Shown piece after piece: positions 16,436-26,485 of a DNA stretch of 64,000 bases; the stretch's first letter is position 1; every line of letters starts with the position of its first letter. A model generated the notes under the pieces. The model was not told where the DNA came from. It saw only the letters and a list, made by a program, of their open reading frames with translations, and searched no databases. The translations under genes were made by a program, and so were the position numbers. Source of the stretch: Pararhodobacter aggregans (lineage in GTDB: Bacteria; Pseudomonadota; Alphaproteobacteria; Rhodobacterales; Rhodobacteraceae); NCBI RefSeq assembly GCF_003075525.1, contig NZ_QDDR01000001.1:124001-188000 (forward strand). The letters run 5' to 3'.

Positions 16436-16542
16436 ACCGAAGAAAAACCCCTGATCGCGCAGTTTTGCATGAAATAGCGGTTTGTGCCACGATGCCTTTG
16501 TGGCATGACACGCCCAAATTCGCAGCAGACGGGGGCAGTTCC

Positions 16543-17736
16543 GTGAACATCCATGAATACCAGGCGAAGGCCCTGCTTCGCAGCTACGGCGTGCCGGTGT
16601 CGGACGGCCGTGTGGTCCTTCGCGCCGAAGACGCCAAGACGGCGGCAGGCGAGCTGGACGGTCCGCTCTGGGTCGTGAAGGCGCAGATCCATGCCGGCGG
16701 CCGCGGCAAGGGCAAGTTCAAGGAAGCCGAAGCGGGCGAAAAGGGCGGTGTCCGCCTCGCCAAATCGGTGGAAGAAGCCGAGGCGATGACCAAGCAGATG
16801 CTGGGCCGGACCCTCGTGACCCACCAGACCGGCCCGGCCGGCAAGCAGGTCAACCGCATCTATATCGAGGACGGCTCGGACATCGAGCGCGAACTCTATC
16901 TGGCGCTCTTGGTGGACCGCGGGTCGTCGCGCGTCTCGTTCGTCTGCTCGACCGAGGGCGGCATGGACATCGAGGAAGTCGCGGCCCACACGCCCGAGAA
17001 GATCCTCTCGTTCAGCGTCGATCCGGCGACCGGGCTCTCGGATTTCCACGGCCGCCGCGTGGCCTTCGCGCTGGGTCTGAGCGGCGCTCAGGTCAAGCAA
17101 TGCGTGGCCCTTGTGCGGAACCTCTATCGTGCCTTCATCGAGAAGGACATGGAGATGCTGGAAATCAACCCGCTGATCGTCATGACCGACGGCAACCTCA
17201 AGGCGCTGGACGCCAAGGTCGGCTTCGACGGCAACGCGATCTACCGCCACGCCGACATCGCCGCGCTGCGCGACGAGACGGAAGAGGACCCCAAGGAACT
17301 CGCCGCCTCGAAGTTCGACCTGAACTACATCGCGCTGGACGGTGAGATCGGCTGCATGGTGAACGGCGCGGGCCTCGCCATGGCCACGATGGACATCATC
17401 AAGCTCTACGGCGCCGAACCCGCCAACTTCCTCGACGTCGGCGGTGGCGCCACGAAAGAGAAAGTGACCGAAGCCTTCAAGATCATCACCTCGGACCCGA
17501 ACGTCAAAGGGATCCTGGTGAACATCTTCGGCGGCATCATGCGCTGCGACATCATCGCCGAAGGCACCATCGCCGCGGTGAAGGAAGTCGGCCTGAAGGT
17601 TCCGCTGGTCGTGCGTCTGGAAGGCACGAACGTGGAACTCGGCAAGAAGATCATCAATGAAAGCGGCCTGAACGTGATCGCCGCCGACAACCTGTCGGAC
17701 GCCGCGCAGAAGATCGTGAAAGCGGTGAAGGGGTAA
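16543..17736 (+). CDS. sucC: succinyl-CoA synthetase (ADP-forming) subunit beta
   Basis: A 397-residue subunit that binds ADP and succinate in the TCA cycle step from succinyl-CoA to succinate. The start is a GTG giving [20 protein letters not shown]; the frame upstream to 16222 is not coding. The ATP-grasp part includes [20 protein letters not shown], and the ligase part [18 protein letters not shown] and [19 protein letters not shown]. It forms a complex with SucD. A small membrane-protein gene separates the two, which is not the standard layout. Confidence 0.97.
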   Translation: MNIHEYQAKALLRSYGVPVSDGRVVLRAEDAKTAAGELDGPLWVVKAQIHAGGRGKGKFKEAEAGEKGGVRLAKSVEEAEAMTKQMLGRTLVTHQTGPAGKQVNRIYIEDGSDIERELYLALLVDRGSSRVSFVCSTEGGMDIEEVAAHTPEKILSFSVDPATGLSDFHGRRVAFALGLSGAQVKQCVALVRNLYRAFIEKDMEMLEINPLIVMTDGNLKALDAKVGFDGNAIYRHADIAALRDETEEDPKELAASKFDLNYIALDGEIGCMVNGAGLAMATMDIIKLYGAEPANFLDVGGGATKEKVTEAFKIITSDPNVKGILVNIFGGIMRCDIIAEGTIAAVKEVGLKVPLVVRLEGTNVELGKKIINESGLNVIAADNLSDAAQKIVKAVKG

Positions 17737-17742
17737 GAGCTC

Positions 17743-18318
17743 GTGCTCGTCGACACGTCCAAGTGCTATGAATTCAAGGCGACCCATCCGGCCATTGTCC
17801 GGGATCGTCTGTTGAATTCCTTTGCGGTTGGACTTGTCGCTCTTGCGCTTTCTGGCGCGACGATCTGGGCGGGACCTGAGTGGTTTTCGGGAGTGTTCGA
17901 TCGTCGTGCCGTCTTGCTCTATGTTTGTCTGGCATACGGTTTCCCGATCGTCGCGGGTGTCTTCTTCTGGCATGGATCGGCCGATTACCGGGCCAGTCGC
18001 AAGCATGCGGGGCAAGTGCTCGTCGTTGTTGATGAGCACGGCATCTGGGACAAGCGTCTGCTTCGCACGGCGTTGGCTTGGTCCTCAATTCGGTCGATCC
18101 GGCTTACTGGTGAGGCCGGGAGCCGGAATGTCGAAGTGGCCATCTCAGATGGTCACGCCGCCGATTGGGCTGATGCTGGATCTGGGAAGCGCGACCATGA
18201 CAGGACGTCAAACCTGCTTGAGGTCATGTCGGCGGGGCTCATGCCAGCCTTTCCTTCACTAGATGAAGTCGTCTTGAAATTTTGGAAGAACATGCGGGGC
18301 GCGGCACACGCGCTTTGA
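17743..18318 (+). CDS. hypothetical membrane protein inserted between sucC and sucD
   Basis: A 191-residue protein beginning with a GTG six bases after sucC. Two membrane segments are visible ([19 protein letters not shown] and [20 protein letters not shown]), followed by a cytosolic strand-rich part ([40 protein letters not shown]) that resembles bacterial PH-like domains of small membrane proteins. Base use is less GC-rich than in sucC and sucD, suggesting later insertion. It does not look related to succinyl-CoA synthetase; no family name was recognised. Confidence 0.65.
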   Translation: MLVDTSKCYEFKATHPAIVRDRLLNSFAVGLVALALSGATIWAGPEWFSGVFDRRAVLLYVCLAYGFPIVAGVFFWHGSADYRASRKHAGQVLVVVDEHGIWDKRLLRTALAWSSIRSIRLTGEAGSRNVEVAISDGHAADWADAGSGKRDHDRTSNLLEVMSAGLMPAFPSLDEVVLKFWKNMRGAAHAL

Positions 18319-18346
18319 TCTGAGGGACACTAGAGGAGCCTGATAC

Positions 18347-19231
18347 ATGGCCATTCTCGTCAACGAAAACACCAAGGTCATCTGCCAGGGCTTCACCGGC
18401 AGCCAGGGGACCTTCCACTCGGAACAGGCCATCGCCTATGGCACCAAGATGGTCGGCGGCGTCACGCCCGGCAAAGGCGGCGGCACCCATCTGGATCTGC
18501 CGATCTTCAACTCGGTGCACGAAGCCAAACACGTGACTGAAGCCAATGCCTCGGTCATCTACGTGCCGCCGCCCTTCGCGGCCGATTCGATCCTGGAAGC
18601 GATCGACGCTGAGATGGAGCTGATCATCTGCATCACCGAGGGGATCCCGGTCCTCGACATGATGAAGGTGAAGCGCGCGCTGGTCGACTCGAAGTCGCGC
18701 CTGATCGGGCCGAACTGCCCGGGCGTCATCACGCCCGACGCCTGCAAGATCGGCATCATGCCCGGCCATATCCACAAGCGCGGCTCGGTCGGTGTCGTGT
18801 CGCGTTCGGGCACGCTGACCTATGAAGCCGTGAAGCAGACCTCGGATCTGGGCCTCGGCCAGTCGACGGCCGTGGGCATCGGCGGCGACCCGATCAAGGG
18901 CACCGAGCATATCGACGTGCTGGACATGTTCCTGTCGGACCCCGAAACCCAGTCGATCATCATGATCGGCGAGATCGGCGGCTCGGCCGAGGAAGAAGCG
19001 GCGGAATTCCTGGCCGCCCAGAAGAAGAAGGGCCGCTGGAAGCCGACCGCCGGTTTCATCGCCGGCCGCACCGCCCCTCCCGGCCGCCGCATGGGTCATG
19101 CCGGCGCCATCGTCTCGGGCGGCAAGGGCGACGCGGAATCGAAGATCGAGGCCATGAAATCGGCCGGGATCATCGTTGCCGACAGCCCCGCCTCGCTGGG
19201 CGAAGCGGTGATGAAAGCCATCAAGGGCTGA
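18347..19231 (+). CDS. sucD: succinyl-CoA synthetase (ADP-forming) subunit alpha
   Basis: A 294-residue subunit that binds CoA and carries the phosphorylated histidine. The CoA-binding Rossmann part has [20 protein letters not shown]; other marks are [35 protein letters not shown] and [20 protein letters not shown], which holds the catalytic His. The ribosome site GAGGAG lies upstream of the ATG. Expression probably depends on read-through from sucC across the inserted membrane-protein gene. Confidence 0.97.
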   Translation: MAILVNENTKVICQGFTGSQGTFHSEQAIAYGTKMVGGVTPGKGGGTHLDLPIFNSVHEAKHVTEANASVIYVPPPFAADSILEAIDAEMELIICITEGIPVLDMMKVKRALVDSKSRLIGPNCPGVITPDACKIGIMPGHIHKRGSVGVVSRSGTLTYEAVKQTSDLGLGQSTAVGIGGDPIKGTEHIDVLDMFLSDPETQSIIMIGEIGGSAEEEAAEFLAAQKKKGRWKPTAGFIAGRTAPPGRRMGHAGAIVSGGKGDAESKIEAMKSAGIIVADSPASLGEAVMKAIKG

Positions 19232-19235
19232 GCCG

Positions 19236-19856
19236 ATGCTGAAGCCGTTCGCCGCCCTGCTCATCTCTGCCGTTCTCGCCGGGCCTGCCCTGGCGGGGGC
19301 GCTGGAGGATGCGTCCGCGCTCTGTTCCGACCCGATGACCACCGGGCCGGAAAAGCGCGAGCAGATGCTGCGCTACGGCTTCACCCCGGCCGAGGCCGAC
19401 CCGCAGGGGGCGCTGGGCGATCTGGCGATCGCCCATATCCTGCCCTTCACCAACGATCTGCCGGATCTGGAGGCGCGGTTCGCCGCGGCCCCGGTCCTGG
19501 CCGGGAACATCAACCGGATGATCGCCGAGGGCACCATCTCGCTCTGGCAGCGGGAAGGCGCGCTTCTGGCCTTCTCGATCGGTCAGACGGCCGAGGGCAC
19601 CGAGCATGTCACCTGCCTCTTCGCCGGTCCGCCGAGCGACGATCTGCAGACCATGTTCGACCGCTATGGCGAGCCCGAGGATCTGCCCCATCTGGAAACC
19701 CTGGCGCTGCGTTTCGACGAGACGGCGATCAACTTGCAGACCGAGACACGCTACCAGATGATCTCCATCTGGTCGCGGCTGACCTCGGAGCCGCCGCGCA
19801 CGCCCCTGACCGATGCCTATCGGTTGGAGCGGATCGAGGAGCCAGCGGACGGATGA
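19236..19856 (+). CDS. hypothetical exported protein
   Basis: A 206-residue protein with a signal peptide (MLKPFAALLISAVLAGPALA) and a mature part containing two cysteines (ASALCSDPMTT, HVTCLFAGPP) that could form a disulfide in the periplasm. No domain was recognised. It begins four bases after sucD and ends in an ATGA overlap with a tiny reading frame, so it is carried on the suc message. Its neighbours do not indicate a function. Confidence 0.65.
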   Translation: MLKPFAALLISAVLAGPALAGALEDASALCSDPMTTGPEKREQMLRYGFTPAEADPQGALGDLAIAHILPFTNDLPDLEARFAAAPVLAGNINRMIAEGTISLWQREGALLAFSIGQTAEGTEHVTCLFAGPPSDDLQTMFDRYGEPEDLPHLETLALRFDETAINLQTETRYQMISIWSRLTSEPPRTPLTDAYRLERIEEPADG

Positions 19857-19960
19857 CCCAGCCCCTGCTCGCCCCGTTCCTCTCGACCCTGGCCCGCGGC
19901 GCGCAGACGCCCCGGGCGTTGTCTGTTCTCGCCGCCGCTGACCGGGGAGGCCGGGCATGA
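19853..19960 (+). CDS. 35-codon reading frame coupled on both sides
   Basis: A very small frame, MTQPLLAPFLSTLARGAQT followed by a basic end, shares an ATGA with the exported-protein gene before it and another ATGA with the FkbM gene after it. Without it, 100 bases would separate these two genes. It may encode a small protein, or serve only to carry ribosomes to the FkbM start. It could also be chance in GC-rich DNA; conservation in relatives is not known. Confidence 0.35.
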   Translation: MTQPLLAPFLSTLARGAQTPRALSVLAAADRGGRA

Positions 19961-20772
19961 CCGACAGTTTCCCGCTGCCGCTCGGCCTGCGGCTGAAGCA
20001 TCGCGTGGGCACCTCGCCGCTCGCGGCGCCCGCCAACTGGCTGCGCCACACCGCCGCCCGGCTGAAGGGCGCGGGCCATCCCGAACTGGGCCTGCTGCGC
20101 CAGGAAGACGCGCTGATCGACGCGGTGCTGACCCGTCTGGTGAAACCGGACTGGCATTGCCTCGATGTCGGCGGGCACCTGGGCTCGGTCAGCTACCGGT
20201 TGCAGCAACTGGCCCCGCGCGGGCATCTGACGATTGTCGAGGCCAGCCCCGGCAAGGCGGCGCAGCTGGCCCGCCGCTTCGTCGGCGCCACCGTGCATGC
20301 GGTGGCGGTCAGCGATGCCCCGGGCGAGGTCAGTTTCTACGAGAACCTGGCGCAGCCCGGCTTTTCCTCGCTGGCCGACCGCTCGGACCGCGGCGCCACC
20401 CGCGAAATCCGCGTGCCCGCCCGGCGGATCGACGATCTGATGGGCGAGGCCCGGGTCGATTTCCTCAAGATCGACGTCGAGGGCTTCGAATACCCCGCGC
20501 TGCGCGGCGCCGAGGCGCTGCTCAGCCGCGAGCGGCCGGTCATCCTGTTCGAGGCGGGCGCGCTGGGCGATTCCGCCATCGACGCGGGGCTTGCCGACCA
20601 GCTTTTCGACTACCTGACCGCGGGGCATGGTTACCGCATCCACGCCGCCTTTGACCTCTACTACGACCGACCGGCGATCAGCCCCGAGCTGTTCGCCTCG
20701 TACCGCCGTTATCCCTATCTAGCCTTCAACTACTTCGCCCTGCCGCAAGGCGGCAACGGCGCAGACCTCTGA
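19957..20772 (+). CDS. FkbM family methyltransferase
   Basis: A 271-residue SAM-dependent methyltransferase of the FkbM type. The SAM-binding loop is WHCLDVGGHLGSVSYRL, followed by LTIVEASPGKAAQLARRF; the family block DFLKIDVEGFEYPALRGAEA and the strand PVILFEAGALGD are clear. Family members O-methylate sugars and natural products; the substrate here is unknown. GGGGAGG precedes the ATG. It sits within the suc cluster between an exported-protein gene and sucA with no obvious functional link. Confidence 0.85.
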   Translation: MTDSFPLPLGLRLKHRVGTSPLAAPANWLRHTAARLKGAGHPELGLLRQEDALIDAVLTRLVKPDWHCLDVGGHLGSVSYRLQQLAPRGHLTIVEASPGKAAQLARRFVGATVHAVAVSDAPGEVSFYENLAQPGFSSLADRSDRGATREIRVPARRIDDLMGEARVDFLKIDVEGFEYPALRGAEALLSRERPVILFEAGALGDSAIDAGLADQLFDYLTAGHGYRIHAAFDLYYDRPAISPELFASYRRYPYLAFNYFALPQGGNGADL

Positions 20773-20800
20773 TCCCCATCCTGATCCCCAGGAGGACATA

Positions 20801-23779
20801 ATGACCGAGCAAAGCCCCACTTCCCAATTCCAGGCGACCAGCTTCCTCGACGGTGCGAACGCGGCCTACATCGACCAGATGCAGGCCCGCTACGCGCAGG
20901 ACCCCGGCAGCGTTGACGCGGCCTGGGCGCAGTTCTTCGAGGCGAACGGCGATGATTTCGTCACCGCCACCCGTCAGGCGCAGGGGCCGAGCTGGGCACG
21001 GACCGACTGGCCGCCGCAGCCCGCCGATGACCTGACCGCGGCGCTGACCGGCATGTGGCCGGCCGCTGCCGCCGCCAAGGAAGGCAAGGCCGCGGGCGAC
21101 AAGATCAAGTCGGTCGCCGCCGAGAAAGGCGTCGAGATCACCGACGCCCAGGTGCAGCGCGCTGTCCTCGACAGCCTGCGCGCGCTGATGATTATCCGCG
21201 CCTACCGCATCCGCGGCCACCTGATCGCCGACCTCGACCCGCTGAACATGCGCGACGAGTCGATGCATCCGGAACTGGATCCCTCGTCCTACGGCTTCAC
21301 CGAGGCCGATATGGACCGCCCGATCTTCATCGACAACGTGCTGGGGCTGCAGGTCGCCTCGATGCGGCAGATCATGGAGATCCTGAAGCGCACCTATTGC
21401 GGCACCTTCGCGCTGCAGTTCATGCATATCTCGAACCCCGCCGAGGCCGCCTGGCTGAAAGAGCGGATCGAGGGCTACGGCAAGGAAATCACCTTCACCA
21501 AGATGGGTCGCCGGGCGATCCTGAACAAACTGGTGGAAGCCGAGGGTTTCGAGAAATTCTGCCACGTCAAGTTCATGGGCACCAAGCGCTTCGGCCTTGA
21601 CGGGGGCGAGGCGCTGATCCCGGCCATGGAGCAGATCATCAAGCGCGGCGGCGCGCTGGGGGTGCAGGAGATCGTGATCGGCATGCCGCACCGCGGGCGT
21701 CTGTCGGTGCTGGCCAATGTGCTGTCGAAACCCTACCGCGCGATCTTCAACGAATTCCAGGGCGGCAGCTACAAGCCCGAGGACGTGGACGGCTCGGGCG
21801 ACGTGAAATACCACCTCGGCGCCTCGTCGGACCGCGAGTTCGACGGCAATGTCGTGCACCTCAGCCTGACCGCCAACCCCTCGCACCTCGAGGCGGTGAA
21901 CCCGGTCGTGCTGGGCAAGGTCCGCGCCAAGCAGGACCAGAAGAACGACCCCGAGCGCCGCTCGGTCCTGCCGATCCTGTTGCACGGTGACGCGGCCTTT
22001 GCCGGTCAGGGCGTGGTGGCGGAATGCCTGCAGCTTTCGGGCATCAAGGGGCACCGCACGGGTGGCTGCATCCATATCATCGTCAACAACCAGATAGGTT
22101 TCACCACGGCGCCGCATTTCTCGCGCACGTCGCCCTATCCGACCGACATCGCCCTGATGGTCGAGGCGCCGATCTTCCACGTCAACGGCGATGACCCGGA
22201 GGCCGTGGTGCACGCCGCCCGCGTCGCCACCGAGTTCCGCCAGCAATTCGGCAAGGATGTCGTGATCGACATCTTCTGCTACCGCCGTTTCGGTCACAAC
22301 GAGGGCGACGAGCCCATGTTCACCAACCCGGCGATGTACAAGAACATCAAGCGCCACAAGACCACGCTGCAACTTTACACCGAGCGGCTGGTGCAGGACG
22401 GTCTCATCCCCGAGGGCGAGATCGACGACATGAAGGCCGCCTTCCAGGCGCATCTGAACGGCGAGTTCGAGATCGCCAAGGAATACCGCCCGAACAAGGC
22501 CGACTGGCTGGACGGGCGCTGGAAGACGCTGAAGCCGAAGGATGTGGAGAATTACCAGCGCGGCCAGACCGCCATCTCGTCCGAGACGCTGGCCGAGATC
22601 GGCAAGGCCCTGACCACCGCCCCGGCCGATTTCGACCTGCACAAGACCGTCGCCCGTCAGCTCGACAGCAAGAAGGCGATGTTCGAGACCGGCAAGGGCT
22701 TCGACTGGGCCACGGCCGAGGCGATGGCCTTCGGTTCGCTGGTAGTCGAGGGCTTCCCGGTCCGTCTGGCCGGTCAGGATTGCACCCGCGGCACCTTCTC
22801 GCAGCGGCATTCGGCCTTCGTCGACCAGACGACCGAGGAACGCTATTATCCGCTGAACCACATCCGGGCGGGTCAGGCGCGCTACGAGGTCATCGACTCG
22901 ATGCTCTCGGAATACGCGGTGCTGGGCTTCGAATACGGCTATTCGCTGTCGGAACCCAACGCGCTGACGCTCTGGGAAGCGCAGTTCGGCGATTTCGCCA
23001 ACGGCGCGCAGATCATGTTCGACCAGTTCATCAACTCGTCGGAATCGAAATGGCTGCGGATGTCGGGCCTCGTGGTGCTGCTGCCGCACGGGTTCGAAGG
23101 GCAGGGGCCGGAACACTCCTCGGCCCGGATGGAACGCTTCCTGCAGATGTCGGCCGAGGAAAACTGGATCGTCGCCAATTGCTCGACCCCGGCGAACTAT
23201 TTCCACATCCTGCGCCGCCAGCTGCACCGCGACTTCCGCAAGCCGCTGATCCTGATGACGCCGAAATCGCTGCTGCGCCATCCGCTCTGCGTGTCGCAGG
23301 CCGAGGATTTCGCCGAAGGCTCGACCTTCCACCGCGTGCTGTGGGACGATGCCGAACGCGGCACCGCCTCGACGCTGACGCTGAAACCGGATGCCGAGAT
23401 CAAGCGCGTGGTCCTGTGCTCGGGCAAGGTCTATTTCGACCTGCTGGCCGAGCGGGACGCGCGCGGGCTCGATGACGTGTATCTGCTGCGTGTGGAACAA
23501 CTCTATCCGGTGCCGACGCAATCGCTGCGTCAGGAACTGGCGCGCTTCCCCCAGGCCGAGATGGTCTGGTGCCAGGAAGAGCCGAAGAACCAGGGCGCCT
23601 GGTCCTTCATGGAGCCCAACCTCGAATGGGTGCTGACCCAGATCGGCGCCAAACAGACCCGCGCCCGGTACGCCGGCCGCGCCGCCTCGGCCTCGCCCGC
23701 CACGGGCCTCGCGTCGAAGCACAAGTCGCAACAAGAAGCGCTGGTCAACGAAGCGCTGACCTCGTCGGAAGGAAACTGA
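20801..23779 (+). CDS. sucA: 2-oxoglutarate dehydrogenase E1 component
   Basis: A 992-residue thiamine-diphosphate enzyme that decarboxylates 2-oxoglutarate and passes the succinyl group to the E2 lipoate. The N-terminal docking region is [20 protein letters not shown]; conserved parts include [34 protein letters not shown], the thiamine-binding region around [17 protein letters not shown] and [12 protein letters not shown], and [18 protein letters not shown]. The start has a strong AGGAGG. The length is typical. It is followed after four bases by sucB, and E3 (lpd) lies 2.7 kb downstream. Confidence 0.97.
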   Translation: MTEQSPTSQFQATSFLDGANAAYIDQMQARYAQDPGSVDAAWAQFFEANGDDFVTATRQAQGPSWARTDWPPQPADDLTAALTGMWPAAAAAKEGKAAGDKIKSVAAEKGVEITDAQVQRAVLDSLRALMIIRAYRIRGHLIADLDPLNMRDESMHPELDPSSYGFTEADMDRPIFIDNVLGLQVASMRQIMEILKRTYCGTFALQFMHISNPAEAAWLKERIEGYGKEITFTKMGRRAILNKLVEAEGFEKFCHVKFMGTKRFGLDGGEALIPAMEQIIKRGGALGVQEIVIGMPHRGRLSVLANVLSKPYRAIFNEFQGGSYKPEDVDGSGDVKYHLGASSDREFDGNVVHLSLTANPSHLEAVNPVVLGKVRAKQDQKNDPERRSVLPILLHGDAAFAGQGVVAECLQLSGIKGHRTGGCIHIIVNNQIGFTTAPHFSRTSPYPTDIALMVEAPIFHVNGDDPEAVVHAARVATEFRQQFGKDVVIDIFCYRRFGHNEGDEPMFTNPAMYKNIKRHKTTLQLYTERLVQDGLIPEGEIDDMKAAFQAHLNGEFEIAKEYRPNKADWLDGRWKTLKPKDVENYQRGQTAISSETLAEIGKALTTAPADFDLHKTVARQLDSKKAMFETGKGFDWATAEAMAFGSLVVEGFPVRLAGQDCTRGTFSQRHSAFVDQTTEERYYPLNHIRAGQARYEVIDSMLSEYAVLGFEYGYSLSEPNALTLWEAQFGDFANGAQIMFDQFINSSESKWLRMSGLVVLLPHGFEGQGPEHSSARMERFLQMSAEENWIVANCSTPANYFHILRRQLHRDFRKPLILMTPKSLLRHPLCVSQAEDFAEGSTFHRVLWDDAERGTASTLTLKPDAEIKRVVLCSGKVYFDLLAERDARGLDDVYLLRVEQLYPVPTQSLRQELARFPQAEMVWCQEEPKNQGAWSFMEPNLEWVLTQIGAKQTRARYAGRAASASPATGLASKHKSQQEALVNEALTSSEGN

Positions 23780-23783
23780 AGTC

Positions 23784-25019
23784 ATGAGCATCGAAGTCCG
23801 CGTGCCCACGCTGGGGGAAAGCGTCTCGGAAGCGACCATCGCCACCTGGTTCAAGAAACCGGGTGACGCCGTCGCGGCCGACGAGATGCTGTGCGAGCTG
23901 GAAACCGACAAGGTGACGGTCGAAGTGCCCGCACCCTCGGCGGGCGTCCTGTCCGAGATCATCGCCCAGGAGGGCGAGACGGTCGGCGTCAACGCGCTGC
24001 TGGCGATCCTGACCGAAGGCGGCGCCGGTGCCGCCCCGGCCAAGGCCGCCGAGGCGCCGAAAGAGGCCGCCAAGGAAGCCCCGAAAGAGGTCGAAGCCGC
24101 CCCCGCCTCCGCCGCCAAGGCGGGCGAGGATGCGCCCTCGGCCAAGAAGGCGATGGCCGAGGCCGGTCTCACCGCCGATCAGGTCACCGGCACCGGCCGC
24201 GACGGCCGGATCATGAAGGAAGACGTGCAGAAGGCCGTGGCCTCGGGTGGCGCCTCGGCCCCCGCCGCCGCGCCCGCGCCCGTCACGGTGCCGCGCGGAC
24301 CGGTTCCGGCCGATGACGCGGCCCGCGAAGAGCGCGTGCGCATGACCCGCCTGCGCGCCACCATCGCCCGGCGCCTGAAGGACGCGCAGAACACCGCCGC
24401 CATGCTGACCACCTACAACGAGGTGGACATGTCGGGCATCATGGCGCTGCGCGACGAGTACAAGACGCAGTTCGAGAAGAAGCACGGCGTGAAACTCGGC
24501 TTCATGTCCTTCTTCGTGAAGGCCTGCTGCCATGCGCTGAAAGAGGTCCCCGAGGTCAACGCCGAGATCGACGGTCAGGACATCGTCTACAAGAACTACG
24601 TCCATATGGGCGTGGCGGTGGGCACGCCCTCGGGCCTGGTGGTGCCGGTGGTGCGCGATGCCGACCAGATGGGCTTTGCCGCGATCGAGAAGAAGATCGG
24701 CGAACTGGGCCTGCGCGCCCGCGACGGCAAGCTGTCGATGGCGGAAATGCAGGGCGGTTCGTTCACCATCTCGAACGGCGGCGTCTATGGCTCCTTGATG
24801 TCCTCGCCGATCCTGAACCCGCCGCAATCGGGCATCCTGGGCATGCACAAGATCCAGGACCGGCCGGTGGTGGTGAACGGTCAGATCGTCATCCGGCCGA
24901 TGATGTATCTGGCGCTGAGCTACGATCACCGCATCGTCGACGGCAAGGGCGCCGTGACCTTCCTGGTGCGCGTCAAAGAAGCGCTGGAAGATCCCCGCCG
25001 CCTGCTGATGGACCTGTGA
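23784..25019 (+). CDS. sucB: dihydrolipoyllysine succinyltransferase (E2 of 2-oxoglutarate dehydrogenase)
   Basis: A 411-residue E2 enzyme. It has one N-terminal lipoyl domain with the modified lysine in [17 protein letters not shown], an Ala/Pro/Lys linker, a peripheral subunit-binding domain ([20 protein letters not shown]) and a catalytic domain ending in [17 protein letters not shown] with the active His and Asp. It transfers the succinyl group to CoA. The last 14 bases, including the stop, are repeated about 20 bases downstream (25028-25041). Confidence 0.97.
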   Translation: MSIEVRVPTLGESVSEATIATWFKKPGDAVAADEMLCELETDKVTVEVPAPSAGVLSEIIAQEGETVGVNALLAILTEGGAGAAPAKAAEAPKEAAKEAPKEVEAAPASAAKAGEDAPSAKKAMAEAGLTADQVTGTGRDGRIMKEDVQKAVASGGASAPAAAPAPVTVPRGPVPADDAAREERVRMTRLRATIARRLKDAQNTAAMLTTYNEVDMSGIMALRDEYKTQFEKKHGVKLGFMSFFVKACCHALKEVPEVNAEIDGQDIVYKNYVHMGVAVGTPSGLVVPVVRDADQMGFAAIEKKIGELGLRARDGKLSMAEMQGGSFTISNGGVYGSLMSSPILNPPQSGILGMHKIQDRPVVVNGQIVIRPMMYLALSYDHRIVDGKGAVTFLVRVKEALEDPRRLLMDL

Positions 25020-25051
25020 TCGGCTGGTGATGGACCTGTGACTCTCACCCT

Positions 25052-25079
25052 GTAGGATGGGCAATATTGCCCATCCTAC
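25052..25079. repeat. 28-base perfect palindrome (GTAGGATGGGC family)
   Basis: GTAGGATGGGCAAT is followed directly by its exact complement. An identical 28-base copy lies at 50604-50631, and a related shorter copy at 60353-60375. Here it sits between sucB and the L,D-transpeptidase gene, where the RNA would form a strong hairpin; there is no T-run, so it may stabilise message ends or act as a mobile REP-like element rather than a terminator. Confidence 0.85.
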
Positions 25080-25092
25080 GCCCGGTGCCCCG

Positions 25093-25659
25093 ATGAAACC
25101 CACGACGCCTCTCCCCCTGTCCCGCCGTGCCCTGCTGCGCCTCTGCGTGGCGCTGCCCGCCGCGGCATTGCTCGCCCCCCCGGCCGAGGCGCAGAACCGC
25201 CGCGCGCCGCCGGCCATGGCCCCCGCCCATGAGCAGGCCGATTACATCCTGGTGCTGAAGGCGGCCCGCCGCCTGATCCTGTTCCGCCAGGGCAGCGCCA
25301 TCCGCGAATACCGCATCTCGATGGGCGACGGCGCCAACGAGGGGCCGAAGCGGTTCGAGGGTGACGGCCGCACGCCGGAAGGGCTTTACACCATCGACTG
25401 GCGCAATCCGAATTCGGTGTCCTACCTGAGCCTGCATATCTCGTACCCGAACGAGCAGGATGTGGCCTATGCCGCCGCCCATGGCCGCAGCGCGGGCGGG
25501 GACATCATGATCCACGGGATCAACAACGGCTGGGGCTTCCTCGGCGCGCTGCAACGCTCGCGCGACTGGACCGCCGGCTGCATCGCCGTGACCAACCGCG
25601 AGATCCGGCAGATCTGGTCACTGGTGCCCGATGGCACCCCCATCGAGTTGCGGGCATGA
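25093..25659 (+). CDS. L,D-transpeptidase family protein (YkuD domain), Tat-exported
   Basis: A 188-residue protein. The start at 25093 opens a signal with a twin-arginine motif (LSRRALLRLC) and a hydrophobic stretch ending near PPAEAQ. The YkuD domain runs from ADYILVLKAARRLILFRQG through RTPEGLYTIDWRN to the catalytic GGDIMIHGINNGWGF and WTAGCIAVTNREIRQIW, with the active His and Cys present. Such enzymes crosslink peptidoglycan or attach proteins to it; short one-domain members like this one can also be hydrolases. It overlaps the next gene by four bases. Confidence 0.88.
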   Translation: MKPTTPLPLSRRALLRLCVALPAAALLAPPAEAQNRRAPPAMAPAHEQADYILVLKAARRLILFRQGSAIREYRISMGDGANEGPKRFEGDGRTPEGLYTIDWRNPNSVSYLSLHISYPNEQDVAYAAAHGRSAGGDIMIHGINNGWGFLGALQRSRDWTAGCIAVTNREIRQIWSLVPDGTPIELRA

Positions 25660-26048
25660 GCCCCGAACTCGCCGCCCTCTCTGCCCTCGCGCTGGTGCAT
25701 TTCGCCACGATCTTCGTGGCGCAGCGCTTCCTTACCCGTGACATCGGCCGCGACGGCAATGCCGGCACGCGCGAGAACCTCGACGACCGGCTGTCGCCGG
25801 TCAGCCTGCGCCTGCGCCGGGCCACCGCCAATTTCACCGAGAATGTCGGCCCGTTCATCATCGCCGTGCTGGTGGTGGTGCTGGCGGGCAAGACCTCGAC
25901 CCTGACCGCGGTGCTGGCCTGGGCCTATGTCGCGGCGCGGGTCCTTTATGTGCCGGCCTATGCCCTGGCCTGGGTGCCCTGGCGCTCGGTCATCTGGTTC
26001 GCGGGCTTCGTGGCGACGCTGGCGCTGCTGGTGCTGGGGCTGATCTGA
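25656..26048 (+). CDS. MAPEG family membrane protein (first of a tandem pair)
   Basis: A 130-residue protein with four membrane segments of the MAPEG superfamily (eicosanoid/glutathione membrane proteins). Family marks are the basic loop RENLDDRLSPVSLRLRRATA followed by NFTENVGPFIIAVLVVVLAG and the ending AYVAARVLYVPAYALAWVPW. Bacterial members have unknown or glutathione-linked roles. It overlaps the L,D-transpeptidase gene (ATGA) and its sister gene (TGATG). Confidence 0.85.
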   Translation: MSPELAALSALALVHFATIFVAQRFLTRDIGRDGNAGTRENLDDRLSPVSLRLRRATANFTENVGPFIIAVLVVVLAGKTSTLTAVLAWAYVAARVLYVPAYALAWVPWRSVIWFAGFVATLALLVLGLI

Positions 26049-26440
26049 TGATGACTCCGGAACTCACCGCGCTGACCCTTGCCGCGCTGCTGCAGGGGGC
26101 GCAATTCGCGCTCTTCTCGGTTACGGCGCAGCAGCAGGTCGGCTCGCGCTACGCCGCCTCGCCCCGCGACGAGGCGCGCGCGCTGACCGGCATCGCCGGG
26201 CGGGCGCAGCGGGCGCTGAACAACCATTTCGAGGGGCTGATCCTCTTTGCCATCGCCGTGATGGTGGTCAGCCTCTCGGGCCAATCCTCGGCCGTCACCG
26301 CCGGCGCCGCCTGGGTCTACCTGGGCGCTCGACTGGTCTATGTGCCGGCTTATCTCTTCGGCTGGACGCCCTGGCGTTCGGTTGTCTGGTTCGTGGGCTG
26401 GCTTGCCACCTACGCGATGCTGATCGCGGCGCTGCTTTAG
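26048..26440 (+). CDS. MAPEG family membrane protein (second of a tandem pair)
   Basis: A 130-residue protein of the same length and plan as the preceding gene: GIAGRAQRALNNHFEGLILF corresponds to the basic loop, and VYLGARLVYVPAYLFGWTPW to the C-terminal motif YVPAY-x3-W-x-PWRSV-x-W shared by both. The pair looks like an old tandem duplication that has diverged strongly elsewhere, so the products may form mixed trimers. It ends 45 bases before lpd. Confidence 0.85.
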   Translation: MMTPELTALTLAALLQGAQFALFSVTAQQQVGSRYAASPRDEARALTGIAGRAQRALNNHFEGLILFAIAVMVVSLSGQSSAVTAGAAWVYLGARLVYVPAYLFGWTPWRSVVWFVGWLATYAMLIAALL

Positions 26441-26485
26441 GCCGCCGCACCAAGGCCCCGAGCGGGCATACGGAAGGACGACATT

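Noticed and set aside
14964-16454. 496-codon plus-strand frame opposite the MFS gene
   Set aside because: Gln/Arg/His-rich product typical of an antisense frame; the minus-strand frame has clear membrane segments.
20726-24172. 1148-codon open frame on the minus strand across sucA and sucB
   Set aside because: It is antisense to well-supported enzymes; its protein is low-complexity and has no domain. High GC keeps shadow frames open.
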